From: Pelomonas asaccharophilus_A
GTDB taxonomy: Bacteria; Pseudomonadota; Gammaproteobacteria; Burkholderiales; Burkholderiaceae_C
Direction of reading: 5' to 3'
DNA length: 64,000 nt
Assembly (NCBI RefSeq): GCF_031458115.1
Contig: NZ_JAVDXV010000001.1
Span: forward strand, 558,001-622,000
In this document: one piece after another, positions 7,937 to 15,703 of the stretch
How positions within the stretch are numbered: the stretch's first letter is position 1
Layout: every line of letters begins with the position of its first letter
Translations under genes and position numbers: made by a program
Notes under the pieces: generated by a model
What the model saw: only the letters and a program-made list of their open reading frames with translations
What the model was told of the DNA's origin: nothing
Databases searched by the model: none

Positions 7937-9034
7937 ATGACTGATACATCCCTGCTCCCGGCCGAGTTCGCCGGCCTCGATCTGCTCGCGACCATGGTGG
8001 TCGTCGTCAGCGCCGAAGGCGAGTGCCTGTTCGCCAACACCGCCTTCGAGAACACGATGCGGCTGTCGCGCCGCGCGGTGCAGAAGGCCCAGTTGCCCGA
8101 CTGGTTCGACGACCCGCAACGCCTGACCGAGACGCTGGCCGGCGTGGCCGCCAACCAGTACTCCAGCAGCCGTTTCGACGCCCAGCTGCGTCGCGGCGCC
8201 TGGGCACACGAGGATGGCCTGCCGGTGCATGTCATCGTGTCGCAGATGGATGCCGGTGACGACGGCGAGCCGCGCGTGCTGGTGGAGTTGATCGAGATCG
8301 CGCAGCAGGCGCGGCAGGACCGCGACGAGCGCACGCTGGACCAGGTGCAGGCCACCAAGGAGCTGACGCGCAACCTGGCCCACGAGATCAAGAACCCGCT
8401 GGGCGGCATCCGTGGCGCGGCGCAACTGCTGGCCATGGAGCTGCAGGACGACAACCCCGAGCTGAACGAATACACCCAGGTCATCGTGCACGAGGTGGAC
8501 CGGCTGCAAAGCCTGGTCGACCGGCTGCTGGCGCCGCACCGCCGCGCGCAGGTGGTGGGCGACGTCAACATCCATGAGATCTGCGAGCGCGTGCGCTCGC
8601 TGGTGCTGATCGAGCATCCGCGAGGGCTGAGCATCCAGCGCGACTACGACACCTCGCTGCCCGACTTCCGCGGCGACCGCGAGCAGCTGATCCAGATGGT
8701 GTTGAACATCGTGCAGAACGCGGCCCAGGTGCTCAATGCGCGCATCGCGGTCGGCGACGCGCAGATCGCGCTGCGCACGCGCGTGGCCCGGCAGGTCACC
8801 ATCGGCAAGCAGCGCTGGCGCTTGGCACTGGAATTGCATGTCGAGGACAACGGCCCCGGCGTCCCCGCCGAGATCCGGGATCGCATCTTCTTTCCGCTGG
8901 TATCGGGACGGGAGGGCGGTTCCGGCCTCGGACTCACGCTTGCGCAGACGATCGCCCAGCAGCATCAAGGGATGATCGATTGCGAGAGCGAGCCAGGCCT
9001 GACAAATTTCAGAATCACGCTGCCGCTCCCCTGA
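7937..9034 (+). CDS. ntrB: Nitrogen regulation sensor histidine kinase NtrB
   Basis: 365 residues, cytoplasmic, no membrane segment. A PAS domain spans about residues 10-125, then the dimerisation and phospho-acceptor helix with NLAHEIKNPLGGIRGAAQLL (His149), then an ATPase domain with the N box (QMVLNIVQNAAQVLN), G1 box EDNGPGVP and G2 box GGSGLGLTLAQTI. In the family PII switches NtrB between kinase and phosphatase towards NtrC. ATG 7937 is preferred because the ATG at 7919 lies in the loop of a perfect 7-base hairpin (7912-7928). ntrC follows 33 bases downstream. A near-consensus sigma-54 promoter is embedded at 8822-8839. Confidence 0.93.
   Translation: MTDTSLLPAEFAGLDLLATMVVVVSAEGECLFANTAFENTMRLSRRAVQKAQLPDWFDDPQRLTETLAGVAANQYSSSRFDAQLRRGAWAHEDGLPVHVIVSQMDAGDDGEPRVLVELIEIAQQARQDRDERTLDQVQATKELTRNLAHEIKNPLGGIRGAAQLLAMELQDDNPELNEYTQVIVHEVDRLQSLVDRLLAPHRRAQVVGDVNIHEICERVRSLVLIEHPRGLSIQRDYDTSLPDFRGDREQLIQMVLNIVQNAAQVLNARIAVGDAQIALRTRVARQVTIGKQRWRLALELHVEDNGPGVPAEIRDRIFFPLVSGREGGSGLGLTLAQTIAQQHQGMIDCESEPGLTNFRITLPLP
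8822..8839 (+). promoter_or_regulatory. Candidate internal sigma-54 promoter within ntrB
   Basis: TTGGCACTGGAATTGCAT fits the sigma-54 consensus YTGGCACGR-N3-TTGCW at all but one strongly conserved base, with GG-N10-GC spacing. It would start transcription about 220 bases before ntrC. The codons used here (TTG, GCA, TTG) are unusual choices in a genome that prefers CTG and GCC. No NtrC dyad was found nearby, so its use is unproven. Confidence 0.45.
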
Positions 9035-9067
9035 CCCACAAGGTGATGGGCGCGGCTGAGGAAACGC

Positions 9068-10543
9068 ATGAAATCCATCTGGGTTGTTGACGACGACCAC
9101 TCGATCCGCTTCGTGCTCGAGAAGGCCCTGGCCCGCGACGGGCTGCCCGTGCGCAGCTTCAGCAATGCGCGCGACATGCTCGCGGCGCTCGACGACGACA
9201 CCCCGCAGGTGCTGGTCTCCGACATCCGCATGCCGGGTGGCTCGGGGCTGGAACTGCTGGCCAAGGTCAAGGCCAGGCTGCCCGCACTGCCGGTCATCAT
9301 CATGACGGCCTACTCCGACCTGGACAGCGCCGTGTCGGCCTTCCAGGGCGGCGCCTTCGAATACCTGCCCAAGCCCTTCGACCTGCCGCGCGCCGTGGAG
9401 CTGATCCGCCGCGCGCAGGAGGAAAGCCAGCGCGAGGCCGGCGAGCAGGAGGCCGCCGCGCAGGTGCCCGAAATGCTGGGCCAGGCGCCGGCGATGCAAG
9501 ACGTGTTCCGCGCGATTGGCCGGTTATCCCAAAGCAACGTCACGGTGATGATCACCGGCGAGAGCGGCTCGGGCAAGGAGCTGGTGGCGCGCGCGCTGCA
9601 CAAGCACAGCCCGCGTGGCGAAGGCCCGTTCGTGGCCATCAACACGGCGGCCATTCCGAAGGACCTGCTGGAGAGCGAGCTGTTCGGCCACGAGCGCGGC
9701 GCCTTCACCGGTGCGCAGGCGTCGCGTCGCGGCCGCTTCGAGCAGGCCGATGGCGGCACGTTGTTCCTGGACGAAATCGGCGACATGCCCTTCGAGCTGC
9801 AGACGCGGCTGCTGCGCGTGCTGTCCGACGGCCAGTTCTACCGCGTGGGCGGCCACAGCCCGATGCGCAGCAACGTACGCGTCATCGCCGCCACCCACCA
9901 GAACCTGGAAGAGCGCGTGCGCCAGGGCGTGTTCCGCGAGGACTTGTTCCACCGCCTCAACGTCATCCGCCTGCGCCTGCCGCCGCTGCGCGAGCGCAAG
10001 GAAGACGTGCCCGCGCTGGCCCGCCACTTCCTGCAGCGCAGCGCGACGGAACTGGGCGTGGAGCCCAAGCGCCTGAGCGATGCGGCGCTGGCCGTGCTGA
10101 CCAACTTCGAGTTCCCCGGCAACGTGCGGCAGCTGGAGAACATCTGCCACTGGCTCAGCGTCATGGCGCCCAGCCAGGTCGTCGAACCCAAGGACCTGCC
10201 CGACGAACTGCAGCCCGGCTACGTGGCTGCGCCATCGGTCATGGCCGCGAACCCGCAAGCCTCGACGGCCAGCGTTGCCGCGGCCGCACCGCTGCCGGCG
10301 GCCGCGCCCGCCAGCACCAGCAGCGGCGAGGGCTGGCTGGCCGACATGGCCGCCGACGCCCGCGCCCGCCTGGCCGCCGGCGAGACCGATGTGTGGGACG
10401 CGTTGACCAAGCGCTTCGAGGCCCAACTCATCCTGACCGCGCTGGACATCACGCGCGGCCGTCGCATCGAGGCCGCGCAGAAGCTGGGCATAGGCCGCAA
10501 CACCATCACGCGCAAGATCCAGGAGCTGGGCCTGGACGTCTGA
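9068..10543 (+). CDS. ntrC: Nitrogen regulation response regulator NtrC
   Basis: 491 residues in the NtrC order. The receiver domain (1-120) has the acidic pocket VVDDD and phospho-acceptor Asp52 in VLVSDIRMPGG, plus YLPKPFDL. The AAA+ sigma-54 activator domain (about 140-375) has Walker A GESGSGKE, the sigma-54-contacting loop HERGAFTGAQ, Walker B GGTLFLDEIGDM and arginine-finger region. An Ala/Pro/Ser-rich linker leads to a C-terminal Fis-type helix-turn-helix (LILTALDITRGRRIEAAQKL, then GIGRNTITRKIQELGLDV). Phosphorylated NtrC binds enhancers and drives sigma-54 transcription. Candidate targets in this window are glnA and nirB. It ends in a strong bidirectional terminator. Confidence 0.97.
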   Translation: MKSIWVVDDDHSIRFVLEKALARDGLPVRSFSNARDMLAALDDDTPQVLVSDIRMPGGSGLELLAKVKARLPALPVIIMTAYSDLDSAVSAFQGGAFEYLPKPFDLPRAVELIRRAQEESQREAGEQEAAAQVPEMLGQAPAMQDVFRAIGRLSQSNVTVMITGESGSGKELVARALHKHSPRGEGPFVAINTAAIPKDLLESELFGHERGAFTGAQASRRGRFEQADGGTLFLDEIGDMPFELQTRLLRVLSDGQFYRVGGHSPMRSNVRVIAATHQNLEERVRQGVFREDLFHRLNVIRLRLPPLRERKEDVPALARHFLQRSATELGVEPKRLSDAALAVLTNFEFPGNVRQLENICHWLSVMAPSQVVEPKDLPDELQPGYVAAPSVMAANPQASTASVAAAAPLPAAAPASTSSGEGWLADMAADARARLAAGETDVWDALTKRFEAQLILTALDITRGRRIEAAQKLGIGRNTITRKIQELGLDV

Positions 10544-10560
10544 TCCGCCGCGGCAAAGCA

Positions 10561-10595
10561 AAACGGCCGGCGTTCAACACGCCGGCCGTTTTTGT
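10561..10595. terminator. Bidirectional intrinsic terminator between ntrC and nirD
   Basis: A 13-base perfect stem, AAACGGCCGGCGT (10561-10573) with ACGCCGGCCGTTT (10579-10591) over a 5-base loop, is flanked by A-rich sequence on the left and a T-run on the right. It can terminate both ntrC from the left and nirD from the right. Confidence 0.93.
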
Positions 10596-10616
10596 TTGTC
10601 TCTCTCCAGCGCTTCT

Positions 10617-10946
10617 TCAGTTCAGTGCGACGAACACGCGACCGTCCTGCACCTGCACGGCATGGGCGCGCACCGATTGCTCGGGCGCCTCCAGGCATTC
10701 GCCGGTGCTGAGGTCGAAATGGTTCTTGTAGAGGGGCGACGCGACGACCGTGCGCTCGCCGAGGTTGCCGATCAGGCCGCGCGACAGCACGCTGGCGCCG
10801 GAGCGCGGGTCGATGTTGTCGATGGCGTGGAACTTGTCGCTGCCGACGCGGAACACGGCCACGTGGCGGCCGTCCACCAGCGCCGCGACGCCGGTGTTGG
10901 GCAGGATCTGGTCGACGCTGCAGATGGGGGTGAAGGTCTGGCTCAT
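10617..10946 (-). CDS. nirD: Nitrite reductase (NADH) small subunit NirD
   Basis: 109 residues with a Rieske-like fold (PICSVDQILPNTGVAALVDG, FRVGSDKFHAIDNIDPRSGA, VASPLYKNHFDLSTGECLEA). As usual for NirD, the Cys and His cluster ligands of true Rieske proteins are missing. It partners NirB in the cytoplasmic NADH-dependent reduction of nitrite to ammonium. It lies 20 bases downstream of nirB and ends at the shared terminator with ntrC. Confidence 0.95.
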   Translation of the reverse strand: MSQTFTPICSVDQILPNTGVAALVDGRHVAVFRVGSDKFHAIDNIDPRSGASVLSRGLIGNLGERTVVASPLYKNHFDLSTGECLEAPEQSVRAHAVQVQDGRVFVALN

Positions 10947-10966
10947 GCGTTACTCCTTGAATGGGC

Positions 10967-13489
10967 TCAGGCGGGTTGCTCTTCACGTTCCTCGGCGCGG
11001 GCCGGCCGGATCTGGCCACGCTCCTCGACGAAGACGATCTGCTCGTCGGCCTTGTCGCTGTTGACGAAGCTGCGGAAGCGCTGTCGCACTTCCGGCGTCG
11101 TGACGGCGGTCTTCCACTCGCATTGGTAGGTGTCGACCACCGCCTGCATCTGGGCCTCCAGCTCGGCGCCCAGGCCCAGCGTGTCGTTGATGACGACATC
11201 GCGCAGGTAGTCCAGGCCGCCCTCCATGTTGTCGCGCCAGGTGCTGGTGCGCTGCAGGCGGTCTGCCGTGCGCACGTAGAACATCAGGAAGCGGTCGATG
11301 TACTTGATCAGGTCGGTCTTGGACAGGTCGCTGGCGATCAGCTCGGCGTGGCGCGGCTTCATGCCGCCGTTGCCGCAGACGTAGAGGTTCCAGCCCTTGT
11401 CGGTGGCGATGACGCCCACGTCCTTGCCCTGCGCCTCGGCGCATTCGCGCGTGCAACCCGAGACACCGAACTTGATCTTGTGCGGCGCGCGCAGGCCCTT
11501 GTAGCGGTTCTCGATCTCGACGGCCAGGCCTACGGAATCGTCCACGCCGTAGCGGCACCAGGTGCTGCCCACGCAGCTCTTCACCGTGCGCAGCGACTTG
11601 CCGTAGGCATGGCCCGATTCAAAGCCGGCAGCGATCAGCTCCTCCCAGATGAAGGGCAGTTGCTCGACGCGGGCGCCGAACATGTCGACGCGCGCGCCGC
11701 CGGTGATCTTGGTGTACAGGCCGTACTTCTTGGCCACCTGGCCCACGGCGATGAGACCGTCGGGCGTGACCTCGCCGCCCGGCATGCGCGGCACGACCGA
11801 GTAGCTGCCGTCCTTCTGGATGTTGCCGAGGAAATAGTCGTTGCTGTCCTGCAGCGCGGCGAGGTCAGGCTTCAGCACGAAGTCGTTCCAGCACGAGGCC
11901 AGGATGCTGGCGGCGGCGGGCTTGCAGATGTCGCAGCCAAGGCCGGTGCCGTGCTTGGCCAGCAGCTCGCTGAAGCTCTTGATGCCGCCCACGCGGATCA
12001 GGTGGTACAGCTCCTGGCGCGAGTGCGGGAAGTGCTCGCAGATGTGGTTGTTGACGGCCATGCCGCGCTTGGCCATCTCGAACTTCATGACCTGCGTGAC
12101 CAGCGGCACGCAGCCGCCACAGGTGGCGCCGGCCTTGGTGCAGGCCTTGATGTCGCCCATCGTCGTGCAGCCCTCGCCGACGGCCGCGCAGATCTGGCCC
12201 TTGGTGACGTTGTTGCACGAGCACAGCTGGGCGCTGTCGGGCAGCGCGTCGGGGCCGATGCCGACGGCGGCCTTGCCGTCGCTGCTGGGGAGGATCAGGA
12301 ACTCGGGGTCGGCCGGCAGCTTGATGCCGTTCAGCGCCATCTGCAGCAGCGTGCCGTACTCCTCGGCGGCACCCACCAGCACGGCGCCCAGCAGGAACTG
12401 GCCGTCCTCGCTGACGACGATCTTCTTGTAGATCTGCTTGCGCTCGTCGACGAACTGGTAGCTGCGGCACTTGGGCGTCTTGCCATGCGCGTCGCCGATG
12501 CTGGCCACGTCCACGCCCATCAGCTTGAGCTTGGTGCTCATGTCGGCGCCGCCGAAGAGGGCCTCGGTGTCGCCGGTGATGTGGCGGGCGACGATGCGGG
12601 CCATGTCGTAGCCGGGCGCAACCAGGCCGAAGGTCTGTTCGCGCCATGACGCCACTTCGCCGATCGCGTAGATGTTGCGGTCGCTGGTCAGGCAGTGGTC
12701 GTCGATGACGACGCCGCCGCGCGGGCCTATGGCCAGCACGCTCTGGCGGCCGAGTTCGTCACGCGGGCGGATGCCGGCGGAGAACACCAGCATGTCGGTC
12801 TCCAGCCAGGTGCCGTCGGTGAACACCAGGCGGTGGCGGGCCGTCGCGCCGTCGACGATCTCGACGGTGTTGCGGTTGGTGTGCACCTGCACGCCCAGCG
12901 CTTCGATCTTCTCGCGCAGCACGCGGCCGCCGCCTTCGTCCACCTGCACTGCCATCAGGCGCGGGGCGAACTCGACGACATGCGTCTGCAGGCCCATGTC
13001 GCGCAGCGCCTTCGCGCACTCCAGGCCCAACAGGCCGCCGCCGATGACGACGCCGCTCTTGCAGACCTTGCCCGAGGCCTGCATGGCCTCCAGGTCTTCG
13101 ATGGTGCGATAGACATGGCAGTGCGGGCGGTCACGGCCCGGCACCGAAGGCACGAAGGGGTAGGAGCCGGTGGCCAGCACCAGCTTGTCGTAGTGGACGA
13201 CCTCGCCGTCGGCCAGCGTCACCGTGTTGTCGCGGCGCTCGATGGCCGTGGCCTTGGCGGCCAGGCGCAGTTGGAAGGCGGGGTACTTCTCGAAGAAGCC
13301 AGCGGGCACCAGCGACAGGTCCTCAGCCGTCTTGCCCGAGAAGAACTCGGACAGGTGCACGCGGTCATAGGCCGGCCGCGGCTCCTCGCACAGCACCGTC
13401 ACCTGCACATCGGCAGCTGCGGGGCCCTCGGCGAGGGATTCGAGAAATTTCTGGCCCACCATTCCGTGGCCGATGAGGACGATATGCAT
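10967..13489 (-). CDS. nirB: Nitrite reductase (NADH) large subunit NirB
   Basis: 840 residues, full length. The order is: FAD/NAD(P)H pyridine-nucleotide reductase domain (MHIVLIGHGMVG at the start; KSGVVIGGGLLGLE for NAD), a BFD-like [2Fe-2S] domain (CSCNNVTKGQIC and CGGCVP), a second BFD-like segment ending GCDICKP, the ferredoxin-like half domain, and the sirohaem/[4Fe-4S] domain with WCRYGVDDS, GVSGCTRECAEAQGKDVG and YVCGNGG. It reduces nitrite to ammonium in the cytoplasm. ATG 13489 is preceded by AGGAAA and begins the dinucleotide-binding motif; an in-frame start 51 bases upstream would add an unlikely N-terminus. A sigma-54 promoter and NtrC box lie about 200 bases upstream. No nitrate reductase gene is in the window. 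Confidence 0.97.
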   Translation of the reverse strand: MHIVLIGHGMVGQKFLESLAEGPAAADVQVTVLCEEPRPAYDRVHLSEFFSGKTAEDLSLVPAGFFEKYPAFQLRLAAKATAIERRDNTVTLADGEVVHYDKLVLATGSYPFVPSVPGRDRPHCHVYRTIEDLEAMQASGKVCKSGVVIGGGLLGLECAKALRDMGLQTHVVEFAPRLMAVQVDEGGGRVLREKIEALGVQVHTNRNTVEIVDGATARHRLVFTDGTWLETDMLVFSAGIRPRDELGRQSVLAIGPRGGVVIDDHCLTSDRNIYAIGEVASWREQTFGLVAPGYDMARIVARHITGDTEALFGGADMSTKLKLMGVDVASIGDAHGKTPKCRSYQFVDERKQIYKKIVVSEDGQFLLGAVLVGAAEEYGTLLQMALNGIKLPADPEFLILPSSDGKAAVGIGPDALPDSAQLCSCNNVTKGQICAAVGEGCTTMGDIKACTKAGATCGGCVPLVTQVMKFEMAKRGMAVNNHICEHFPHSRQELYHLIRVGGIKSFSELLAKHGTGLGCDICKPAAASILASCWNDFVLKPDLAALQDSNDYFLGNIQKDGSYSVVPRMPGGEVTPDGLIAVGQVAKKYGLYTKITGGARVDMFGARVEQLPFIWEELIAAGFESGHAYGKSLRTVKSCVGSTWCRYGVDDSVGLAVEIENRYKGLRAPHKIKFGVSGCTRECAEAQGKDVGVIATDKGWNLYVCGNGGMKPRHAELIASDLSKTDLIKYIDRFLMFYVRTADRLQRTSTWRDNMEGGLDYLRDVVINDTLGLGAELEAQMQAVVDTYQCEWKTAVTTPEVRQRFRSFVNSDKADEQIVFVEERGQIRPARAEEREEQPA

Positions 13490-13690
13490 GGCTTTCCTGT
13501 CAACAACAGCCGCCTCGGGCGTGGACAGCAAAGCCAGCACCTACGGCGGCACCCTTGCGGGCGCGGTTTCTAGAGACTGCCTGCGCAGCAGCGCCCTGAA
13601 GGGCTCTGGTCTGCGAGGCACTCGCCGCCGTTGGCGATGGTTTGAAGAGATCGGGAGCCCGCTCGCGCGCGGCGCCTCGCCATGTCTTTC
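13490..13690 (-). other. Long nirB leader (5' untranslated region)
   Basis: If the sigma-54 promoter is correct, nirB mRNA has a leader of about 190 bases. It holds small GC hairpins, for example GCCC-ttca-GGGC (13598-13609 on the plus strand) enclosed by GCAG/CTGC, and GCGAG-tgc-CTCGC. Leaders of nitrate/nitrite assimilation operons are often targets of ANTAR antiterminators such as NasT or NasR. I cannot identify an intrinsic terminator with a U-run here, so such control is only a possibility. Confidence 0.35.
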
Positions 13691-13705
13691 GCAAGAGCTG
13701 TGCCT
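13689..13705 (-). promoter_or_regulatory. Sigma-54 promoter of nirB
   Basis: On the minus strand AGGCACAGCTCTTGCGA gives GG-N10-GC with GGCAC at -24 and TTGC at -12, near consensus. Predicted start is near 13680. Confidence 0.7.
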
Positions 13706-13751
13706 GCCCTTGGCTATGGCCTTTTCCCCGGTAGGGAGATGCCGCGCCGGA

Positions 13752-13768
13752 TGCACGGCACTGGTGCG
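13752..13768 (-). promoter_or_regulatory. NtrC-binding site upstream of nirB
   Basis: GCACG-gcact-GGTGC differs from the NtrC dyad GCACY-N5-GGTGC at one position. Its centre is about 80 bases upstream of the predicted nirB start, a typical enhancer position. Confidence 0.65.
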
Positions 13769-13830
13769 GTGCGACGCTCAGCCGCCGCGCACCTGAACGG
13801 GGCGAGTCGCCCGGCGCAAGTGCGGCAGCC

Positions 13831-14787
13831 TCAGCGTGCCGGACGCTCCAACCAGACTTCCAGGCCCTGGGCGTTCAGCTCGGCGTCCAGCGCCAGCCAG
13901 TCGGCGGCCTCGGCGCCGGCAGGATGGCCGTGCGCGCGCAGCCGCGCCAAGTAGCCGTCCAGCAGGCCGGCCTTCAGGCGCTCGTGGCGGTCGGGGGCGT
14001 CGCGCAGTGACAGGGCCAGCGCGACCATCTCGTCCACCTGGTCCAGCATCAGCGCCGCCAGCCGGCGCACTTCCTCCACCGAGCCGCCCACGCGGCCGTA
14101 GTGCGTCAGCTGCATGGCCAGGGGCTGTGCCTCCAGCAGCCGTGCCACGGTCGTCCTCAGCGCGTCGGGCTCGAACTGCACCGGCGTGCTGGTCGGCAGG
14201 ATCCATGCGCGGCCGTCCACATCCAGTGCGCGGTACGACAGGCCGAAGGTGTCGCCCGTGAACCAGCTGCGGCTGCGCTCGTCCCAGATCGCGTGGTGGT
14301 GCCTGGCGTGGCCCGGCGTGTCGATGAGGCGCAGCGGCCGGCCGGCCAGCATCAGCACCTGCTCGTCATGGCTGGCCTCGGCGCGTCCGGCCGGCACCGG
14401 CACCAGCTTGCCGTAGCTGCGCTGCATCTCGGCCTCGCCATAGACGGCCAGCGCGCCCAGCCACAGCGCCTTCGGGTCCACCATGTGACGCAGGCCGCGC
14501 GGATGCACCAGCGCGCGCGCGCTCGGCAGCGCCTCCATCAGCAGGCCCACGCCGCCGGCGTGGTCCAGGTGCACGTGCGTGGGGATGACCCATTCCACCG
14601 CGTCGGGCGCCAGGCCCAGCGCGTTCAGCGCCGCCAGCAGCCGCGGCACCGCGTGGTTCGTGCCGGTGTCGATGAAGGCGGCGCGGCCGTCCTCCACCAT
14701 CAGATAGGCCGCATCGAAGCGTGGGCGCTGGAAGCCCGTGTCGATGGCATAGATGCCATGGCCGAGGTCTTCGATGAAATCAAGCAT
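13831..14787 (-). CDS. MBL-fold metallo-hydrolase
   Basis: 318 residues of the metallo-beta-lactamase fold. The metal motif THVHLDHAGG (HxHxDH) lies around residues 67-76, with further ligands in DTPGHARHHHAIWD and FTGDTFGLSYR, and a C-terminal helical section. Such enzymes hydrolyse thioesters or other small esters, or glyoxalase-II-like substrates; the exact substrate is not readable. No signal peptide. ATG 14787 follows AGGAA on the minus strand. It is transcribed towards the nirB promoter region. The 306-base gap upstream is filled by a large nested palindrome. Fold certain, function open. Confidence 0.85.
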   Translation of the reverse strand: MLDFIEDLGHGIYAIDTGFQRPRFDAAYLMVEDGRAAFIDTGTNHAVPRLLAALNALGLAPDAVEWVIPTHVHLDHAGGVGLLMEALPSARALVHPRGLRHMVDPKALWLGALAVYGEAEMQRSYGKLVPVPAGRAEASHDEQVLMLAGRPLRLIDTPGHARHHHAIWDERSRSWFTGDTFGLSYRALDVDGRAWILPTSTPVQFEPDALRTTVARLLEAQPLAMQLTHYGRVGGSVEEVRRLAALMLDQVDEMVALALSLRDAPDRHERLKAGLLDGYLARLRAHGHPAGAEAADWLALDAELNAQGLEVWLERPAR

Positions 14788-14804
14788 GGGGTTCCTAGAA
14801 TCGC

Positions 14805-15069
14805 GGGGCCTGTTAACCCCACGGCAACGGGTCGCGTTGCCACCAAAATGGCCGCGAGCAAGGCGCAAAGCGGAGCCGCGTTGGCCACCCGGCGAGCATT
14901 GCAACGACGCGCGCAGCCATTTTGGTGACAACCCTTCGGGAAGGCCCGTCGCAAGGGGCCACTCGGCGTTGCACCGCAAGCCCGCACACGAGTGCGGGCG
15001 GCGCGCTACGCCTTGATTGGCCCCTTGCGGCGGGCCTTCGCGACCCATTGCCGTGGGGCTAACAGACCC
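14805..15069. repeat. Large nested imperfect palindrome in 306-base intergenic gap
   Basis: Almost the whole gap between the metallo-hydrolase gene and def can fold on itself. The outer arms (14805-14835 with 15039-15069) match at 28 of 31 positions. Inside are two long hairpins: one has arms CACCAAAATGGC (14841-14852) and GCCATTTTGGTG (14916-14927), extended further by imperfect pairs; the other pairs about 14939-14963 with 15016-15040 and carries an inner perfect stem GCCCGCAC-acga-GTGCGGGC at 14980-14999. No gene is seen. It resembles a REP/MITE-type extragenic element. Confidence 0.7.
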
Positions 15070-15093
15070 TAACGATAGCCCAAGGAGGCCGCG

Positions 15094-15633
15094 GTGGCGG
15101 TGCACGAAATTCTGAAGATGGGCGACCCGCGTCTGCTGCGCGTCGCCAAGCCGGTCACCGAGTTCGGCACACCGGCGCTGAAGGCGTTGATCGCGGACAT
15201 GTTCGAGACCATGGCCGCCGCCAACGGTGCCGGCCTGGCGGCACCGCAGATCGGCGTCGACCTGCGACTGGTCATTTTCGGCTACACGAAGAACGTGCGG
15301 TACCCGGACGCGCCGCCCGTGCCGCCCACGGTGCTGATCAACCCGGTCATCGAGGTGCTGGACGGCGGCCGCACCGAGGGCTGGGAGGGCTGTCTGTCGG
15401 TGCCGGGCCTGCGCGGCGTCGTTGAACGCGACGAGCGCATCCGCTACACCGGCGTCGATGCCGACGGCAACGCCATTGACCGCATCGCCGACGGCTTCCA
15501 CGCCCGCGTCGTGCAGCACGAGTGCGACCACCTGGACGGCATCCTCTACCCCATGCGCGTCACGGATTTCACGCGCTTCGGTTTCACGTCCGTGCTGTTC
15601 CCGGAACTGGACCCGATGGCCGACGACGATTGA
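15094..15633 (+). CDS. def: Peptide deformylase
   Basis: 179 residues containing all three deformylase motifs: GAGLAAPQIGV (motif 1) around residues 46-56, EGCLSVPGLRG (motif 2, metal Cys) around 97-107, and QHECDHLDGILY (motif 3, HExxH) around 137-148. It removes the formyl group from new N-terminal methionines, using Fe2+ or a similar metal, in the cytoplasm. GTG start at 15094 is supported by AAGGAGG at 15082-15088. It stands apart from fmt, which is the usual partner of the main def copy, so it may be a second deformylase. Confidence 0.95.
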   Translation: MAVHEILKMGDPRLLRVAKPVTEFGTPALKALIADMFETMAAANGAGLAAPQIGVDLRLVIFGYTKNVRYPDAPPVPPTVLINPVIEVLDGGRTEGWEGCLSVPGLRGVVERDERIRYTGVDADGNAIDRIADGFHARVVQHECDHLDGILYPMRVTDFTRFGFTSVLFPELDPMADDD

Positions 15634-15703
15634 AACGTTTGTAAGCGTCGTGCACCGCGGGTTCGCCGCATGCGTTACGTGGTCGCAAAGGAGCATCAAG
15701 CCC

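Noticed and set aside
10961..12649. A 562-codon plus-strand frame opposite nirB
   Set aside because: Antisense to the fully conserved sirohaem and [2Fe-2S] domains of nirB; no family resemblance.
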